64,000 nucleotides of DNA from Snodgrassella communis (GCF_914768045.1 NZ_CAJZCD010000006.1:1-64000), one strand, 5' to 3'; positions 39,425 through 49,174 are shown, counted from the stretch's first letter. The notes: a model not told the origin generated them from the sequence alone. Numbers and translations are program-made.

Positions 39425-39691
39425 TTAGCTACGCCGACGCAGATCTTCCAGTTCGTCGAGCAGTTGCAGGATAAGGGCTGTTGCACTGGCACTGGCATTG
39501 AAATCACGATGGATGCGCCATGCACGGCGGGCTATAGCCATGTGATAGCCGGTATAACGTGCCAATTGTGGTTCCTGTTCAACGGGAATAACGCTTTCGG
39601 CTATCAGGCTTAATATCCAGTTACTTTGATTGTCGCAGGCGCGAACCAGATCATCAAAGCTTAATTCTACATCTTGGTGGTTGTTACTCAT
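39425..39691 (-). CDS. cbpM: Chaperone modulator CbpM
   Basis: 88 residues. A small MerR-like helical protein that binds the J domain of CbpA and inhibits it. Features: LSFDDLVRACD near the N terminus (helix-turn-helix-like), VIPVEQE in the middle and a Leu-rich C-terminal helix (LILQLLDELEDLRRR). The position 15 bases downstream of cbpA supports the assignment more than sequence alone. Confidence 0.85.
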   Translation of the reverse strand: MSNNHQDVELSFDDLVRACDNQSNWILSLIAESVIPVEQEPQLARYTGYHMAIARRAWRIHRDFNASASATALILQLLDELEDLRRRS

Positions 39692-39706
39692 TTTGCGCTC
39701 CTGCTA

Positions 39707-40675
39707 TCAATCGTGGTTCTGTGGCTGAAAAGCAGCATAATGTGAGGCTAATGTCTGCCATGCGGCACGGTCGGCTTCGGTACTGGCTTGTGGCAGCACA
39801 ATATTAATCAATAAATATAAATCACCTGCTTCTTTTGCTGGTATTCCTTTTCCTTTTAAACGCATTTTCTGACCGTTATGACTATTGGCAGGAATATTCA
39901 CGCTTAACGCGCCGGCAGGAGTGGTTATATCGGTTTTGCCGCCCAGAGCAGCTGTCCACGGCGCAACATTGATGCGTTGGTAAACATCTTTGCGATTCTG
40001 GACATAGAGATTTTCTTCATTACGAAAGCTGATTTTCAGGTATAAATCTCCGGCTGTTCCGCCATTAAAGCCGGGTAGTCCTTGACCACTAAGCCGAATC
40101 TGCTGTCCTTCGGTAATGCCTGCTGGAATTTTTACATTCAGGGTTTTGCGTGCATATGTCATTTGCCCTTGAGCATTCAGTGTGGGCATATCCAGTGACA
40201 GGTTACGCTGCGCACCCTGATAGGCCGCAGCAATATCAATTACCAGCTCGGCATGCTGGTCTTCACCGCGCATCGGGTCGGTATGATTCTGCTGAAAGCC
40301 ATGCCGGTTACTGCTGCCAAAAGCAGAAAACAAATCATCAAAGCGAAAGTCTCCGCTGCCAAACGCTCCGTTCTGACTAAAATGGCTTGGATCAAAATCG
40401 TATTGCTGATATTCATAGCCATTACGGCCTGCACCATTTTGCTGGCCGCCCTGCCGGAAAGGGTTAGCCAGCATATCATCGTACTCTGCGCGTTTTTCCT
40501 TATTGTGCAGGGTTTCATAGGCGATGTTGATTTCGCTGGTTTTGGCTACGGCATCCGGGTCTTTGCTGACATCGGGATGATATTTGCGTACCAATTTGCG
40601 ATAGGCTTTTTTGATATCGTCATCACTGGCTTTGCGGTCTACACCCAGAATTTCATAATAGTTACGTTCAGCCAT
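39707..40675 (-). CDS. cbpA: DnaJ-class co-chaperone CbpA
   Basis: 322 residues. J domain at 1-70 with the HPD motif (KYHPDVSKDP at 31-40), a Gly/Phe-rich linker (about 72-140), and two C-terminal substrate-binding beta domains; the DnaJ zinc-finger is absent, which marks the CbpA type. It stimulates DnaK and in E. coli also binds curved DNA. cbpM follows. The upstream region 40690-40740 is nearly pure A/T and may hold a promoter. Confidence 0.94.
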   Translation of the reverse strand: MAERNYYEILGVDRKASDDDIKKAYRKLVRKYHPDVSKDPDAVAKTSEINIAYETLHNKEKRAEYDDMLANPFRQGGQQNGAGRNGYEYQQYDFDPSHFSQNGAFGSGDFRFDDLFSAFGSSNRHGFQQNHTDPMRGEDQHAELVIDIAAAYQGAQRNLSLDMPTLNAQGQMTYARKTLNVKIPAGITEGQQIRLSGQGLPGFNGGTAGDLYLKISFRNEENLYVQNRKDVYQRINVAPWTAALGGKTDITTPAGALSVNIPANSHNGQKMRLKGKGIPAKEAGDLYLLINIVLPQASTEADRAAWQTLASHYAAFQPQNHD

Positions 40676-41377
40676 GTCCTGTCCTTTGCGGAAATTTCTT
40701 TAAATTTTAAATTACTATTTAATTTAAATTAAGGGCATACAGTTAAAATTTAAAGGGTAAGCATCGTAGCTATAGTAGATGAATTTGGTGATTTATGCTG
40801 CTGTCTCTTACTTTTCATTCACAGGTAACGCCATTTATATTGCTAAGTTTTGGGTTGATTAGCCATAGTCAGAATATGCGCAGGAATAATGTTTTTTACA
40901 GTTAGCTTATGTAAGACCTTGTATTGCAATACTGGGCTGATTTTTATAAGAAAAACATCAATGAGTGATAGCTTTTATTAATGATGAATATGTATTGGCT
41001 TAAATTATATTATTTATATTTACTTTTATTTGATTCAATTATCGATATTTTTCATTGAAAGAAAATGGTAAACGGTTGATATGGCTTAATTTGTGACAAT
41101 CCATGATTTGTTTTAAATCAGAAAATTGGTGTAAAAAAACATTGCTGTTTACGTCTCACACTGGTACGATTTGAAAGTAAATACAGTATGTTGCGCCACA
41201 ATAATATATGCTTTTGTTCAATTAAGATTATGCAGATTTATTGTAAGTTGTTTGAATTTTATGTATTTTTTCTAATCAATTTGGTAAAGTAATTGATTAA
41301 AAAAAATAATAGATGAAATAACAACAACATAAAGTGTTTTGTTCATGACTCAATCCCATATGAAAGAGGATATTGCT
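40676..41377. other. Long pdh operon leader/promoter region
   Basis: About 700 bases between cbpA and aceE with no supported gene. AT-rich, with an inverted repeat just before aceE (41273-41299). One candidate promoter (TTGCTG, 17 bases, TACGAT near 41142-41171) is weak. The length suggests regulatory content. Confidence 0.5.
41273..41299. promoter_or_regulatory. Inverted repeat upstream of aceE (possible operator)
   Basis: Perfect 9-base palindromic arms TAATCAATT (41273-41281) and AATTGATTA (41291-41299) around TGGTAAAGT, flanked by T6 and A-rich tracts, ending about 80 bases before the aceE ATG. It could be a repressor operator or a bidirectional terminator-like hairpin. It only loosely resembles the PdhR site of E. 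coli, so no regulator is named. Confidence 0.5.
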
Positions 41378-44053
41378 ATGTCTGCTGACTTCCATGATCA
41401 AGATATCGATCCGATTGAAACCCAGGAATGGCTGGATTCGCTCAGCTCGGTGCTGAAAGAAGAGGGACCTGAACGCGCTCATTATTTGATGGAAAATCTG
41501 GTGCGTTATATACGTCGCCGGGGCATTTACATGCCGTTCAGTGCCACTACCGCTTATTTAAATACTATTCCTGTTGGTAAAGAAAAGAAATCACCGGGTA
41601 ATCATGAATTAGAACATCGCATTCGTTCACTGGTGCGCTGGAATGCAGCAGCACTGGTATTAAATGCCAGCAAAAAAAATCTAGAGCTTGGCGGACATAT
41701 TGCTAGCTTCCAGTCTTGCGCTACTTTGTATGATGTTGGTTTTAATCATTTTTGGCATGGTAAAACAGAGAATCAGGAAGGTGATTTGGTTTTCTTCCAA
41801 GGTCATAGTGCTCCAGGCTTTTATGCCCGTGCTTTTGTTGAGGGTCGCCTGACTGAAGAACAAATGCGTAATTTCCGTCAGGAAGTTAATGGCAATGGTC
41901 TGTCTTCATATCCTCATCCATGGCTGATGCCTGATTTCTGGCAATTCCCGACTGTATCTATGGGACTAGGTCCAATACAGGGTATTTATCAGGCACGTTT
42001 GCTGAAATATCTGGAATCCCGCGGTCTGGCCAAGACTCAGGGACGTAAGGTATGGGTGTTCTGTGGTGATGGCGAAATGGACGAACCAGAAAGTCAGGGG
42101 GCTATAGCATTGGCTGCCCGTGATGGTCTGGACAACCTGATTTTTGTCGTCAACTGTAATCTGCAACGTCTGGATGGTCCAGTACGTGGTAACGGAAAAA
42201 TTATTCAGGAACTGGAAGGCAACTTCCGTGGTGCGGGCTGGAATGTACTGAAAGTAATCTGGGGCAGCAAATGGGATGCTTTGCTGGCACAGGACAAGGA
42301 TAATCTGCTGAAGAAACGCATGGAAGAGTGTGTTGATGGCGATTATCAGATGTATAAATCACAAAATGGCGCTTATGTGCGCGAACACTTCTTCAATACG
42401 CCTGAGCTGAAAGCCATGGTGGCAAATATGTCAGATGATGAGATCTGGTCACTGAATCGTGGTGGTCATGATCCGCATAAGGTGTATGCGGCATACTATG
42501 AAGCAGTGAATAATCCAGATGGTCGTCCAACAGTGATTCTGGCTAAAACCATTAAAGGTTATGGTATGGGTGCGTCTGGTGAAGCACAGAACACTGCCCA
42601 TCAGGCCAAGAAAATGGATATGAAGTCTTTGAAACAGTTCCGTGATCGTTTTCAGATTCCGGTAACTGATGAAGAGATGGAGCATACGCTGCCATTTTTC
42701 CGTCTGCCTGAAGACAGTGAAGAAATGAAGTATATGAAAGAGCGCCGTGCTCAGCTCGGTGGTTATCTGCCATATCGTCATCCTGATTCTGAACAATTAC
42801 CGATTCCTCCGCTAAGTGAATTTGCTCCACAGTTGCAGGATAGTGGTGATCGTGAATTTTCTACTACAATGGCATTTGTGCGTATTCTGAGCACACTGTT
42901 GAAAGATAAGAATATTGGTAAACGGGTAGTACCAATTGTTCCGGATGAAAGCCGTACTTTTGGTATGGAAGGTCTATTCCGTCAGTATGCTATCTGGAAT
43001 CCAAAAGGCCAGATTTATACGCCTCAGGATCATGATCAACTGATGTTCTATAAAGAATCTAAAAATGGTCAGATTTTTCAGGAAGGCATTAACGAACCCG
43101 GTGCTATGAGCTCGTGGATTGCAGCAGCTACAAGCTATTCCAATAATGATTATCCGCTGATTCCGTTTTATATTTACTATTCAATGTTTGGCTTCCAGCG
43201 TATTGGCGATCTGGCTTGGGCTGCTGGTGATCAGCGAGCACGCGGCTTTATGCTGGGTGGTACTTCTGGCCGTACAACCTTGAATGGTGAGGGTTTACAG
43301 CATCAGGACGGTCATAGCCATATTCAGGCTGAGCTGATTCCTAACTGTATTTCTTATGATCCGTCTTTTTCTTATGAAGTGGCCGTGATTATTCAGCACG
43401 GTATGCACCGTATGTATGTAGAGCGTGAAGATGTGTTCTACTACATCACGCTAATGAATCAAAATTACAAACATCCGGCCATGCCGCAGCGAGAAGGTAT
43501 TGAGCAACAGATTCTGAAAGGTATGTATCTGTTACAGGAAGGAACTGGCGGCAAGCACAAAGTTCAGCTGATGGGCTGTGGTGTGATTTTACAGGAAGTG
43601 ATTGCTGCTGCCACACTGCTGAAACAGGATTTTGATGTAGATGCGAACATCTGGAGTGTAACTTCATTTAATGAACTGTATCGCGATGGTATCAATATTG
43701 AGCGCTATAATCGTCTGCATCCTACTGATACGCAGAAAGTGCCTTATGTGACTCAACTGCTTTCTGGTCACGAAGGTCCGATTGTGGCGTCAACTGATTA
43801 TGTACGTCACTTTGCAGACCGTATCCGCGCCTATGTACCACAGGATATATTTACGGTGCTGGGTACTGATGGCTTTGGTCGCAGTGATTCCCGTGACAAT
43901 TTGCGTGAGTTCTTTGAAATCAACCGTTACCACGTGGCGGTGGCTGCCCTGAATGGTCTGGCTGATGAAGGCAAAATCAGCAAACAGGTTGTACAGGATG
44001 CCATCAATAAATATGGTATCAAAGCTGATGTAGAACCGAGCTGGACACGCTAA
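41378..44053 (+). CDS. aceE: Pyruvate dehydrogenase E1 component (homodimeric)
   Basis: 891 residues from the ATG at 41378, 7 bases after AAAGAGGA; longer in-frame starts upstream lack a site. Decarboxylates pyruvate using thiamine diphosphate and acetylates the lipoyl group of AceF. The thiamine-binding motif GDGEMDEPESQGAI (near 227) ends in the expected Asn region (VVNCNLQ). Other blocks: GQGS-like active-site FQGHSAPGFYARAF near 140, GRTTLNGEGLQHQDGHSH near 635. First gene of aceE-aceF-lpdA. Confidence 0.98.
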   Translation: MSADFHDQDIDPIETQEWLDSLSSVLKEEGPERAHYLMENLVRYIRRRGIYMPFSATTAYLNTIPVGKEKKSPGNHELEHRIRSLVRWNAAALVLNASKKNLELGGHIASFQSCATLYDVGFNHFWHGKTENQEGDLVFFQGHSAPGFYARAFVEGRLTEEQMRNFRQEVNGNGLSSYPHPWLMPDFWQFPTVSMGLGPIQGIYQARLLKYLESRGLAKTQGRKVWVFCGDGEMDEPESQGAIALAARDGLDNLIFVVNCNLQRLDGPVRGNGKIIQELEGNFRGAGWNVLKVIWGSKWDALLAQDKDNLLKKRMEECVDGDYQMYKSQNGAYVREHFFNTPELKAMVANMSDDEIWSLNRGGHDPHKVYAAYYEAVNNPDGRPTVILAKTIKGYGMGASGEAQNTAHQAKKMDMKSLKQFRDRFQIPVTDEEMEHTLPFFRLPEDSEEMKYMKERRAQLGGYLPYRHPDSEQLPIPPLSEFAPQLQDSGDREFSTTMAFVRILSTLLKDKNIGKRVVPIVPDESRTFGMEGLFRQYAIWNPKGQIYTPQDHDQLMFYKESKNGQIFQEGINEPGAMSSWIAAATSYSNNDYPLIPFYIYYSMFGFQRIGDLAWAAGDQRARGFMLGGTSGRTTLNGEGLQHQDGHSHIQAELIPNCISYDPSFSYEVAVIIQHGMHRMYVEREDVFYYITLMNQNYKHPAMPQREGIEQQILKGMYLLQEGTGGKHKVQLMGCGVILQEVIAAATLLKQDFDVDANIWSVTSFNELYRDGINIERYNRLHPTDTQKVPYVTQLLSGHEGPIVASTDYVRHFADRIRAYVPQDIFTVLGTDGFGRSDSRDNLREFFEINRYHVAVAALNGLADEGKISKQVVQDAINKYGIKADVEPSWTR

Positions 44054-44061
44054 TGAACCGA

Positions 44062-44090
44062 CTGCCTGAATGCATATGTCTTTCAGGCAG
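44062..44090 (+). terminator. Hairpin between aceE and aceF (uptake-like arms)
   Basis: Nine-base stem CTGCCTGAA/TTCAGGCAG with an 11-base loop, just past the aceE stop. No T run follows, so it may be a partial attenuator or an mRNA-stability element. The arms equal the last nine bases of the AGGCTGCCTGAA uptake-sequence dialect. Confidence 0.55.
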
Positions 44091-44157
44091 GTTTGGCTAT
44101 AGCAGCTAACGATTGTCAGACGCAGGTATATGCCTGCTGTCACCAAAGGACATAATG

Positions 44158-45789
44158 ATGAGTCAGATTGTAGAAATAAAAGTGCCTGATATTGGTAATT
44201 ATACTGGTGTCGATGTTATTGATGTGGCGGTCAAGGTTGGCGATAGTATTGCGGTAGATGATACGCTGATTACGCTCGAAACCGATAAAGCCACTATGGA
44301 TGTACCTGCTGACCATGCTGGTGTGGTTAAAGAAGTGCTGGTTAAGGTGGGTGATAAGGTTTCAGAAGGCAATGTAATTGTAAAAGTGGAAGCTACTGAT
44401 GCTGCCAGTGCTGCTGCGCCGGCAGCTGAAGCACCAGTCACACCAGCCATAGCCACGACCAACACATCTGCACAATCTGTTGCAGTGAAAGTGCCTGATA
44501 TTGGTAATTTCTCTAATGTAGATGTGATTGAGGTGGATATTAAAGTCGGTGATGAAGTGGTTGTTGATCAGACACTGGTTACACTTGAAACCGACAAGGC
44601 TACTATGGATGTACCGTCTACAGTTGCCGGCAAGGTTACTGCGGTGCATGTGAAAGTAGGTGACAAGGTTTCTGAAGGCAGTGCTCTAATTGAAGTGGTT
44701 GCTGCATCTGCCAGCACTGCTGCGAATACTTCAGCAACACCAGCACAAAAAGAAGTGGCAGAAATCAAAAAACAGGTTGCTGCAACGCCATCTGCAGAGA
44801 ACAATGATTTGCGTGCTGAAATCAAGAGCCAAGTTCCACAAGCCTTTGGTAGCTCTGATATTGATGAAAAAGGTTTTGCAAAAGCCCATGCCAGCCCGTC
44901 TGTACGCAAACTGGCTCGTGAGCTGGGTGTAGATCTGGCACGGGTAACCGGCAGTGGCCGTAAAGGGCGTATTACACCGGTAGACTTGCGTAGCTTTGTT
45001 AAATCTGTGATGCAGAAAGTTGAACAGGGTGGTGCAGGTGCTTCTCTTGGCGGTGGGCTGGATTTATTGCCGTGGCCTAAGGTGGATTTCAGTAAATTTG
45101 GTGAGATCGAAGTCAAAGAGCTGTCGCGTATCAAGAAAATATCCGGTCAGAATCTGGCGCGTAACTGGGTAATGATTCCTCATGTTACTTTGCATGAAGA
45201 TGCTGACATGAATGATCTGGAGGTATTCCGCAAGCAATTGAATAAAGAATGGGAACGAGCTGGTATTAAAGTATCTCCGTTGGCGTTCATTATTCTGGCC
45301 TGTGTGAAAGCTTTACAGGAATTTCCGGAATTCAATTCTTCGCTCGATGGCGATAACCTGATTCTGAAGAAATACATTCATATTGGCTTTGCTGCTGATA
45401 CGCCGAATGGTTTGGTGGTACCGGTTATCAAGAATGCCGACCAGAAAGGCTTGAAGGAAATCACGCAGGAACTGGCCGACATGAGTAAACGGGCTCGCGA
45501 GGGTAAACTCAAGCCACAGGAAATGCAGGGCGCTTCCTTTACCATTTCTTCTTTGGGCGGCATTGGTGGTACTGGCTTTACGCCAATTATTAATGCACCG
45601 GAAGTGGCTATTCTGGGTGTATGCAAATCTCAGGTTAAACCGAGCTGGAATGGGAAAGAATTTGAACCGCGCTTGCAGTGCCCGCTGTCTCTGTCTTTTG
45701 ATCACCGTGTGATTGATGGTGCAGCCGGTATGCGTTTTCTGGTATTTATCAGTCAGTTGCTGGCTGATTTCCGCCGCGTATCTCTGTAA
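44158..45789 (+). CDS. aceF: Pyruvate dehydrogenase E2, dihydrolipoamide acetyltransferase
   Basis: 543 residues from the second of two tandem ATGs (44155 and 44158), 7 bases after AAGGA. Two N-terminal lipoyl domains, each with the lipoylated Lys in ETDKATMDVP (near 40 and 150), separated by Ala/Pro/Thr-rich linkers. Then a peripheral subunit-binding domain (HASPSVRKLARELGVDLARV near 245) and the catalytic domain with SFDHRVIDGAAG near 514 (His and Asp catalytic). It transfers acetyl from lipoyl to CoA. E. coli has three lipoyl domains; two is normal for Neisseria. Confidence 0.97.
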   Translation: MSQIVEIKVPDIGNYTGVDVIDVAVKVGDSIAVDDTLITLETDKATMDVPADHAGVVKEVLVKVGDKVSEGNVIVKVEATDAASAAAPAAEAPVTPAIATTNTSAQSVAVKVPDIGNFSNVDVIEVDIKVGDEVVVDQTLVTLETDKATMDVPSTVAGKVTAVHVKVGDKVSEGSALIEVVAASASTAANTSATPAQKEVAEIKKQVAATPSAENNDLRAEIKSQVPQAFGSSDIDEKGFAKAHASPSVRKLARELGVDLARVTGSGRKGRITPVDLRSFVKSVMQKVEQGGAGASLGGGLDLLPWPKVDFSKFGEIEVKELSRIKKISGQNLARNWVMIPHVTLHEDADMNDLEVFRKQLNKEWERAGIKVSPLAFIILACVKALQEFPEFNSSLDGDNLILKKYIHIGFAADTPNGLVVPVIKNADQKGLKEITQELADMSKRAREGKLKPQEMQGASFTISSLGGIGGTGFTPIINAPEVAILGVCKSQVKPSWNGKEFEPRLQCPLSLSFDHRVIDGAAGMRFLVFISQLLADFRRVSL

Positions 45790-45801
45790 GTCTTCAATTA
45801 G

Positions 45802-45836
45802 AGGCTGCCTGAAAACAGATAGGTTTCTGGCAGCCT
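45802..45836 (+). terminator. Hairpin between aceF and lpdA containing AG-simDUS-like word
   Basis: Stem AGGCTGCC (45802-45809)/GGCAGCCT (45829-45836), extended by partial pairing of TGAAAAC with GTTTCT. The left arm begins the 12-mer AGGCTGCCTGAA (45802-45813) and the right arm begins GGCAGCCTGAA (45829-45839). Hairpin-forming uptake sequences after genes are common in Neisseriaceae. No T run follows, so termination would be partial. Confidence 0.6.
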
Positions 45837-45900
45837 GAATGCATGAAATACAGGTAATTGCTGTTGTATTGATTGCAACAGTCAGGCAAAGGGTTAGACC

Positions 45901-47655
45901 ATGAGCTTAATTGAATTAAAAGTACCGGATATTGGCAATTATCAAAATGTCGATATTATTGCAGTAGAAATCAAACCGGGCGATACCGTTGCGGTAGATG
46001 ATACGCTGATTACGCTGGAAACAGATAAGGCTACTATGGATGTACCGGCTGAGGTAGCCGGGGTGGTGAAAGACGTTAAAGTTAAAGTTGGCGATAAAAT
46101 TTCTGAAGGTGGTGTGATTGCGGTGATAGAAGCTGCAACCAAAGCAGAAGTATCCGCAGCTACGGCAACAGAAAGTGCGCCAGCAGCCGCGCCACAGGCC
46201 GCCAGTTACAGTGGCAGCAGTGATGCTGAATATGATGTAGTTGTGCTTGGTGGAGGCCCGGGTGGCTATTCTGCTGCTTTTGCTGCGGCTGATGAAGGAT
46301 TGAAAGTTGCCATCGTAGAACGTTATGCTACTTTGGGAGGCGTGTGTCTGAATGTGGGTTGTATCCCTTCCAAAGCTTTGCTGCATAATGCTGCGGTAAT
46401 TGATGAAGTCAAAGAGCTTAAAGCCAATGGTATAGAATATCCGGCACCGAAAATCGATATTGATCAGTTACGCAGCTATAAGGAAAAAGTTGTAGCCAGA
46501 ATGACTGGTGGGTTGGCGGGTATGGCTAAAACCCGTAAAGTAGATATTATCCGTGGTAATGGCCGTTATATTGACCCGCATCACATTGAAGTTAAATTGA
46601 CTTCAGGTGAAGGCAAGGTTGAAACTAGTGAAACGACAACACTGGCTTTCAAAAATACCATCATTGCTGCCGGTAGCCGTGTGGTTAATTTGCCATTTAT
46701 TCCTGAAGATCCTCGAATTGTCGATTCAACTGGTGCGCTGGCATTGAAATTTGTGCCTGAGAAAATGCTGATTATCGGCGGTGGCATCATCGGTCTGGAA
46801 ATGGGTACCGTGTACAGTACGCTTGGCGCACGTCTGGATGTGGTTGAAATGATGGATGGCCTGATGCAAGGTGCTGACCGGGATATGGTTAGAATCTGGC
46901 AGAAGAAAAACGAACATCGTTTTGATAATATTATGCTGAATACCAAAACCACGGCTGTTGAAGCCAGAGAAGATGGTATTTATGTTACGTTTGAAGGAGC
47001 CAAGGCGCCAACTGAACCACAGCGCTATGATTTGGTACTGGTAGCTGCTGGTCGTGCCCCTAACGGTAAACTGATCGGGGCTGAAAATGCCGGTGTAGCT
47101 GTAACTGATCGTGGCTTTATTAATGTTGACAAGCAGATGCGTACCAATGTGCCACATATATATGCTATTGGTGATATTGTCGGTCAGCCGATGTTAGCGC
47201 ATAAAGCTGTGCATGAAGCTCATGTGGCCGCAGAAAACTGTGCCGGCCATCAGGCTTACTTTGATGCGCGCGTGATTCCGGGTGTGGCTTATACCAATCC
47301 GGAAGTAGCGTGGGTAGGCATGACGGAAGATCAGGCTAAAAAAGAAGGTGTGAAAATCAACAAAGCAGTATTTCCGTGGGCAGCTTCCGGCCGTGCTGTA
47401 GCCAATGGATGCAGTGAGGGTGCTACCAAACTGATTTTTGATGCAGACAGTGGCTTGATTATTGGTGGCGCTATTGTTGGCCCGAGTGCTGGTGATATGA
47501 TTGGCGAAATCTGTCTGGCCATTGAAATGGGTTGTGATGCAGACGATATTGGCCGCACAATTCATCCGCATCCGACATTGGGTGAATCCATAGGAATGGC
47601 TGCTGAAGTGGCAATGGGTACTTGTACTGATTTGCCACCCCAGCGTAAAAAATAA
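45901..47655 (+). CDS. lpdA: Dihydrolipoamide dehydrogenase with N-terminal lipoyl domain
   Basis: 584 residues. Reoxidises dihydrolipoyl groups with NAD+ in the pyruvate dehydrogenase complex. Residues 1-80 are a lipoyl domain with the Lys in ETDKATMDVP near 43. An Ala-rich linker follows, then the flavoprotein: FAD motif VVLGGGPGGYSAA near 113, redox-active CLNVGC disulfide near 150, NAD motif IIGGGIIGLEMG near 290, and the C-terminal HPHPTLGE with the catalytic His-Glu pair. The fused lipoyl domain is characteristic of neisserial P64k. Ends at a strong terminator. Confidence 0.97.
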   Translation: MSLIELKVPDIGNYQNVDIIAVEIKPGDTVAVDDTLITLETDKATMDVPAEVAGVVKDVKVKVGDKISEGGVIAVIEAATKAEVSAATATESAPAAAPQAASYSGSSDAEYDVVVLGGGPGGYSAAFAAADEGLKVAIVERYATLGGVCLNVGCIPSKALLHNAAVIDEVKELKANGIEYPAPKIDIDQLRSYKEKVVARMTGGLAGMAKTRKVDIIRGNGRYIDPHHIEVKLTSGEGKVETSETTTLAFKNTIIAAGSRVVNLPFIPEDPRIVDSTGALALKFVPEKMLIIGGGIIGLEMGTVYSTLGARLDVVEMMDGLMQGADRDMVRIWQKKNEHRFDNIMLNTKTTAVEAREDGIYVTFEGAKAPTEPQRYDLVLVAAGRAPNGKLIGAENAGVAVTDRGFINVDKQMRTNVPHIYAIGDIVGQPMLAHKAVHEAHVAAENCAGHQAYFDARVIPGVAYTNPEVAWVGMTEDQAKKEGVKINKAVFPWAASGRAVANGCSEGATKLIFDADSGLIIGGAIVGPSAGDMIGEICLAIEMGCDADDIGRTIHPHPTLGESIGMAAEVAMGTCTDLPPQRKK

Positions 47656-47676
47656 ACAGTAAATGCTTTTATTGCC

Positions 47677-47709
47677 GGCTGTTCGAGTATTTTCGAACAG
47701 CCTTTTTTC
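47677..47709 (+). terminator. pdh operon terminator
   Basis: Ten-base stem GGCTGTTCGA/TCGAACAGCC with a GTATTT loop, followed by TTTTTT, 22 bases past the lpdA stop. Confidence 0.93.
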
Positions 47710-47920
47710 TGGCTAGAAATGAGCTATAGCTGGAGATTAACTTTTATTTTCTTATGGGTAATTATATTTGCAAATAATATATAATTTTAACCTAATAGCG
47801 GCACTTTACCATTCCAGTACTGTATTTATTCAGTTATTATCAGAATTAATGTGCCACTAAATTATTGGCAACAGGTTCTGTAAGCTTAAATTTTTATTGA
47901 TAAGTTTGAGTGCAAAATTA

Positions 47921-49045
47921 ATGAATATCAACAGCAAGAAGCCTTCAAATATTACGCCGTGGGTTATTGGCGGACTGATTCTACTGGTAACCATCGGTCT
48001 ATTCATCGGGCTGAAACCCATTTTGATGCCCTTTGCAGCCGCCGGCGTGCTGGCTTATATTCTGAATCCGCTGGTAGAAAAACTGCATCGTCTGAAAATT
48101 TCCCGTTCGGTAGCAGCTATGCTGGTCATGTTGCTCGGGCTGAGTGTAATTGTGATGCTACTGCTAATTGTGGTACCGATGCTGATTAATTTGTTTGACA
48201 GTATTTATGCTAAATTGCCTGATTTTCTCAACTGGGTTCATCATAAGCTTCTTCCTTGGCTGAATCAGACTTTTCATATCCGCATTCGCTGGGATATGGA
48301 TTATATGTCCAGATATGTAGGAGAATGGATTCAAACTCATAATGCCAGCATTAAGGATGCTGCATCGAAAGTCTTGCCTATGGTGTGGGAGCATGGCAGT
48401 GGCATGGTAGAATGGGTTACCAATCTGCTGTTATTGCCTTTTCTACTGTATTATTTTCTACTGGACTGGAATCGCTGGACATCAGGTATCCGCCATCTGA
48501 TTCCTCGCCGTGCTTTACCTACCTATAACCGTATAGCCACCAATATGGACACCGTACTGGGCGCATTTCTGCGCGGTGAGTTACTGGTTATGGTAATCAT
48601 GGGGCTGGTATACGGGCTGGGACTGGCGCTGGTAGGGCTGGAATCCGGATTTGCGATCGGTATGGTTGCAGGTTTGCTGGTGTTTGTGCCTTATCTGGGA
48701 GCTTTTACTGGTCTGTTGCTGGCAACGCTTGCTGCTTTATTGCAGTTTGATGGCTGGACAGGGTTATTAATGGTGTGGGGCGTTTTTGCAGTTGGTCAGT
48801 TTCTGGAAAGTTTCTTTGTTACCCCGAAAATTGTGGGTGACCGGATTGGACTGTCTCCATTCTGGGTGATTTTTTCATTAATGGCATTTGGGCAATTACT
48901 TGGTTTTGTCGGTATGCTGCTGGCGCTGCCGTTGGCGGCGGTGTGTCTGGTGCTGATTCAGGAGGGAACACAGGCATACTGGCGCAGTGATTACTTTTGC
49001 CGGCTACCAGAAAATGCCATTATTAAAGATGATAAACAAGACTAA
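47921..49045 (+). CDS. AI-2E family permease (PerM-like)
   Basis: 374 residues from the ATG at 47921; an in-frame TTG eight codons upstream has no site. About eight membrane helices with the family layout: two N-terminal helices, a third hydrophobic stretch (VAAMLVMLLGLSVIVMLLLI), a periplasmic loop with amphipathic character (100-170), then five helices including GLLVFVPYLGAFTGLLLA and SFFVTPKIVGDRIGLSPFWV. Family members have been linked to autoinducer-2 export, Na+/H+ exchange or unknown substrates; the substrate here is not predictable. It precedes rpsT. Confidence 0.85.
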   Translation: MNINSKKPSNITPWVIGGLILLVTIGLFIGLKPILMPFAAAGVLAYILNPLVEKLHRLKISRSVAAMLVMLLGLSVIVMLLLIVVPMLINLFDSIYAKLPDFLNWVHHKLLPWLNQTFHIRIRWDMDYMSRYVGEWIQTHNASIKDAASKVLPMVWEHGSGMVEWVTNLLLLPFLLYYFLLDWNRWTSGIRHLIPRRALPTYNRIATNMDTVLGAFLRGELLVMVIMGLVYGLGLALVGLESGFAIGMVAGLLVFVPYLGAFTGLLLATLAALLQFDGWTGLLMVWGVFAVGQFLESFFVTPKIVGDRIGLSPFWVIFSLMAFGQLLGFVGMLLALPLAAVCLVLIQEGTQAYWRSDYFCRLPENAIIKDDKQD

Positions 49046-49104
49046 GACAAGTATTCTTAATTACTTGTCTGCATTGATTACCAGCTAAAAAACAACAAGG
49101 GCAC

Positions 49105-49133
49105 TTGCTTTTATGCTGCGAAGTCATTAAAAT
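49105..49133 (+). promoter_or_regulatory. rpsT promoter
   Basis: TTGCTT (49105-49110), 17-base spacer, TAAAAT (49128-49133), 42 bases before the rpsT start. Good sigma-70 match. Confidence 0.7.
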
Positions 49134-49174
49134 TCTGCGTTTCATGATTTGTATATGTATGTTAGGAGATATTG

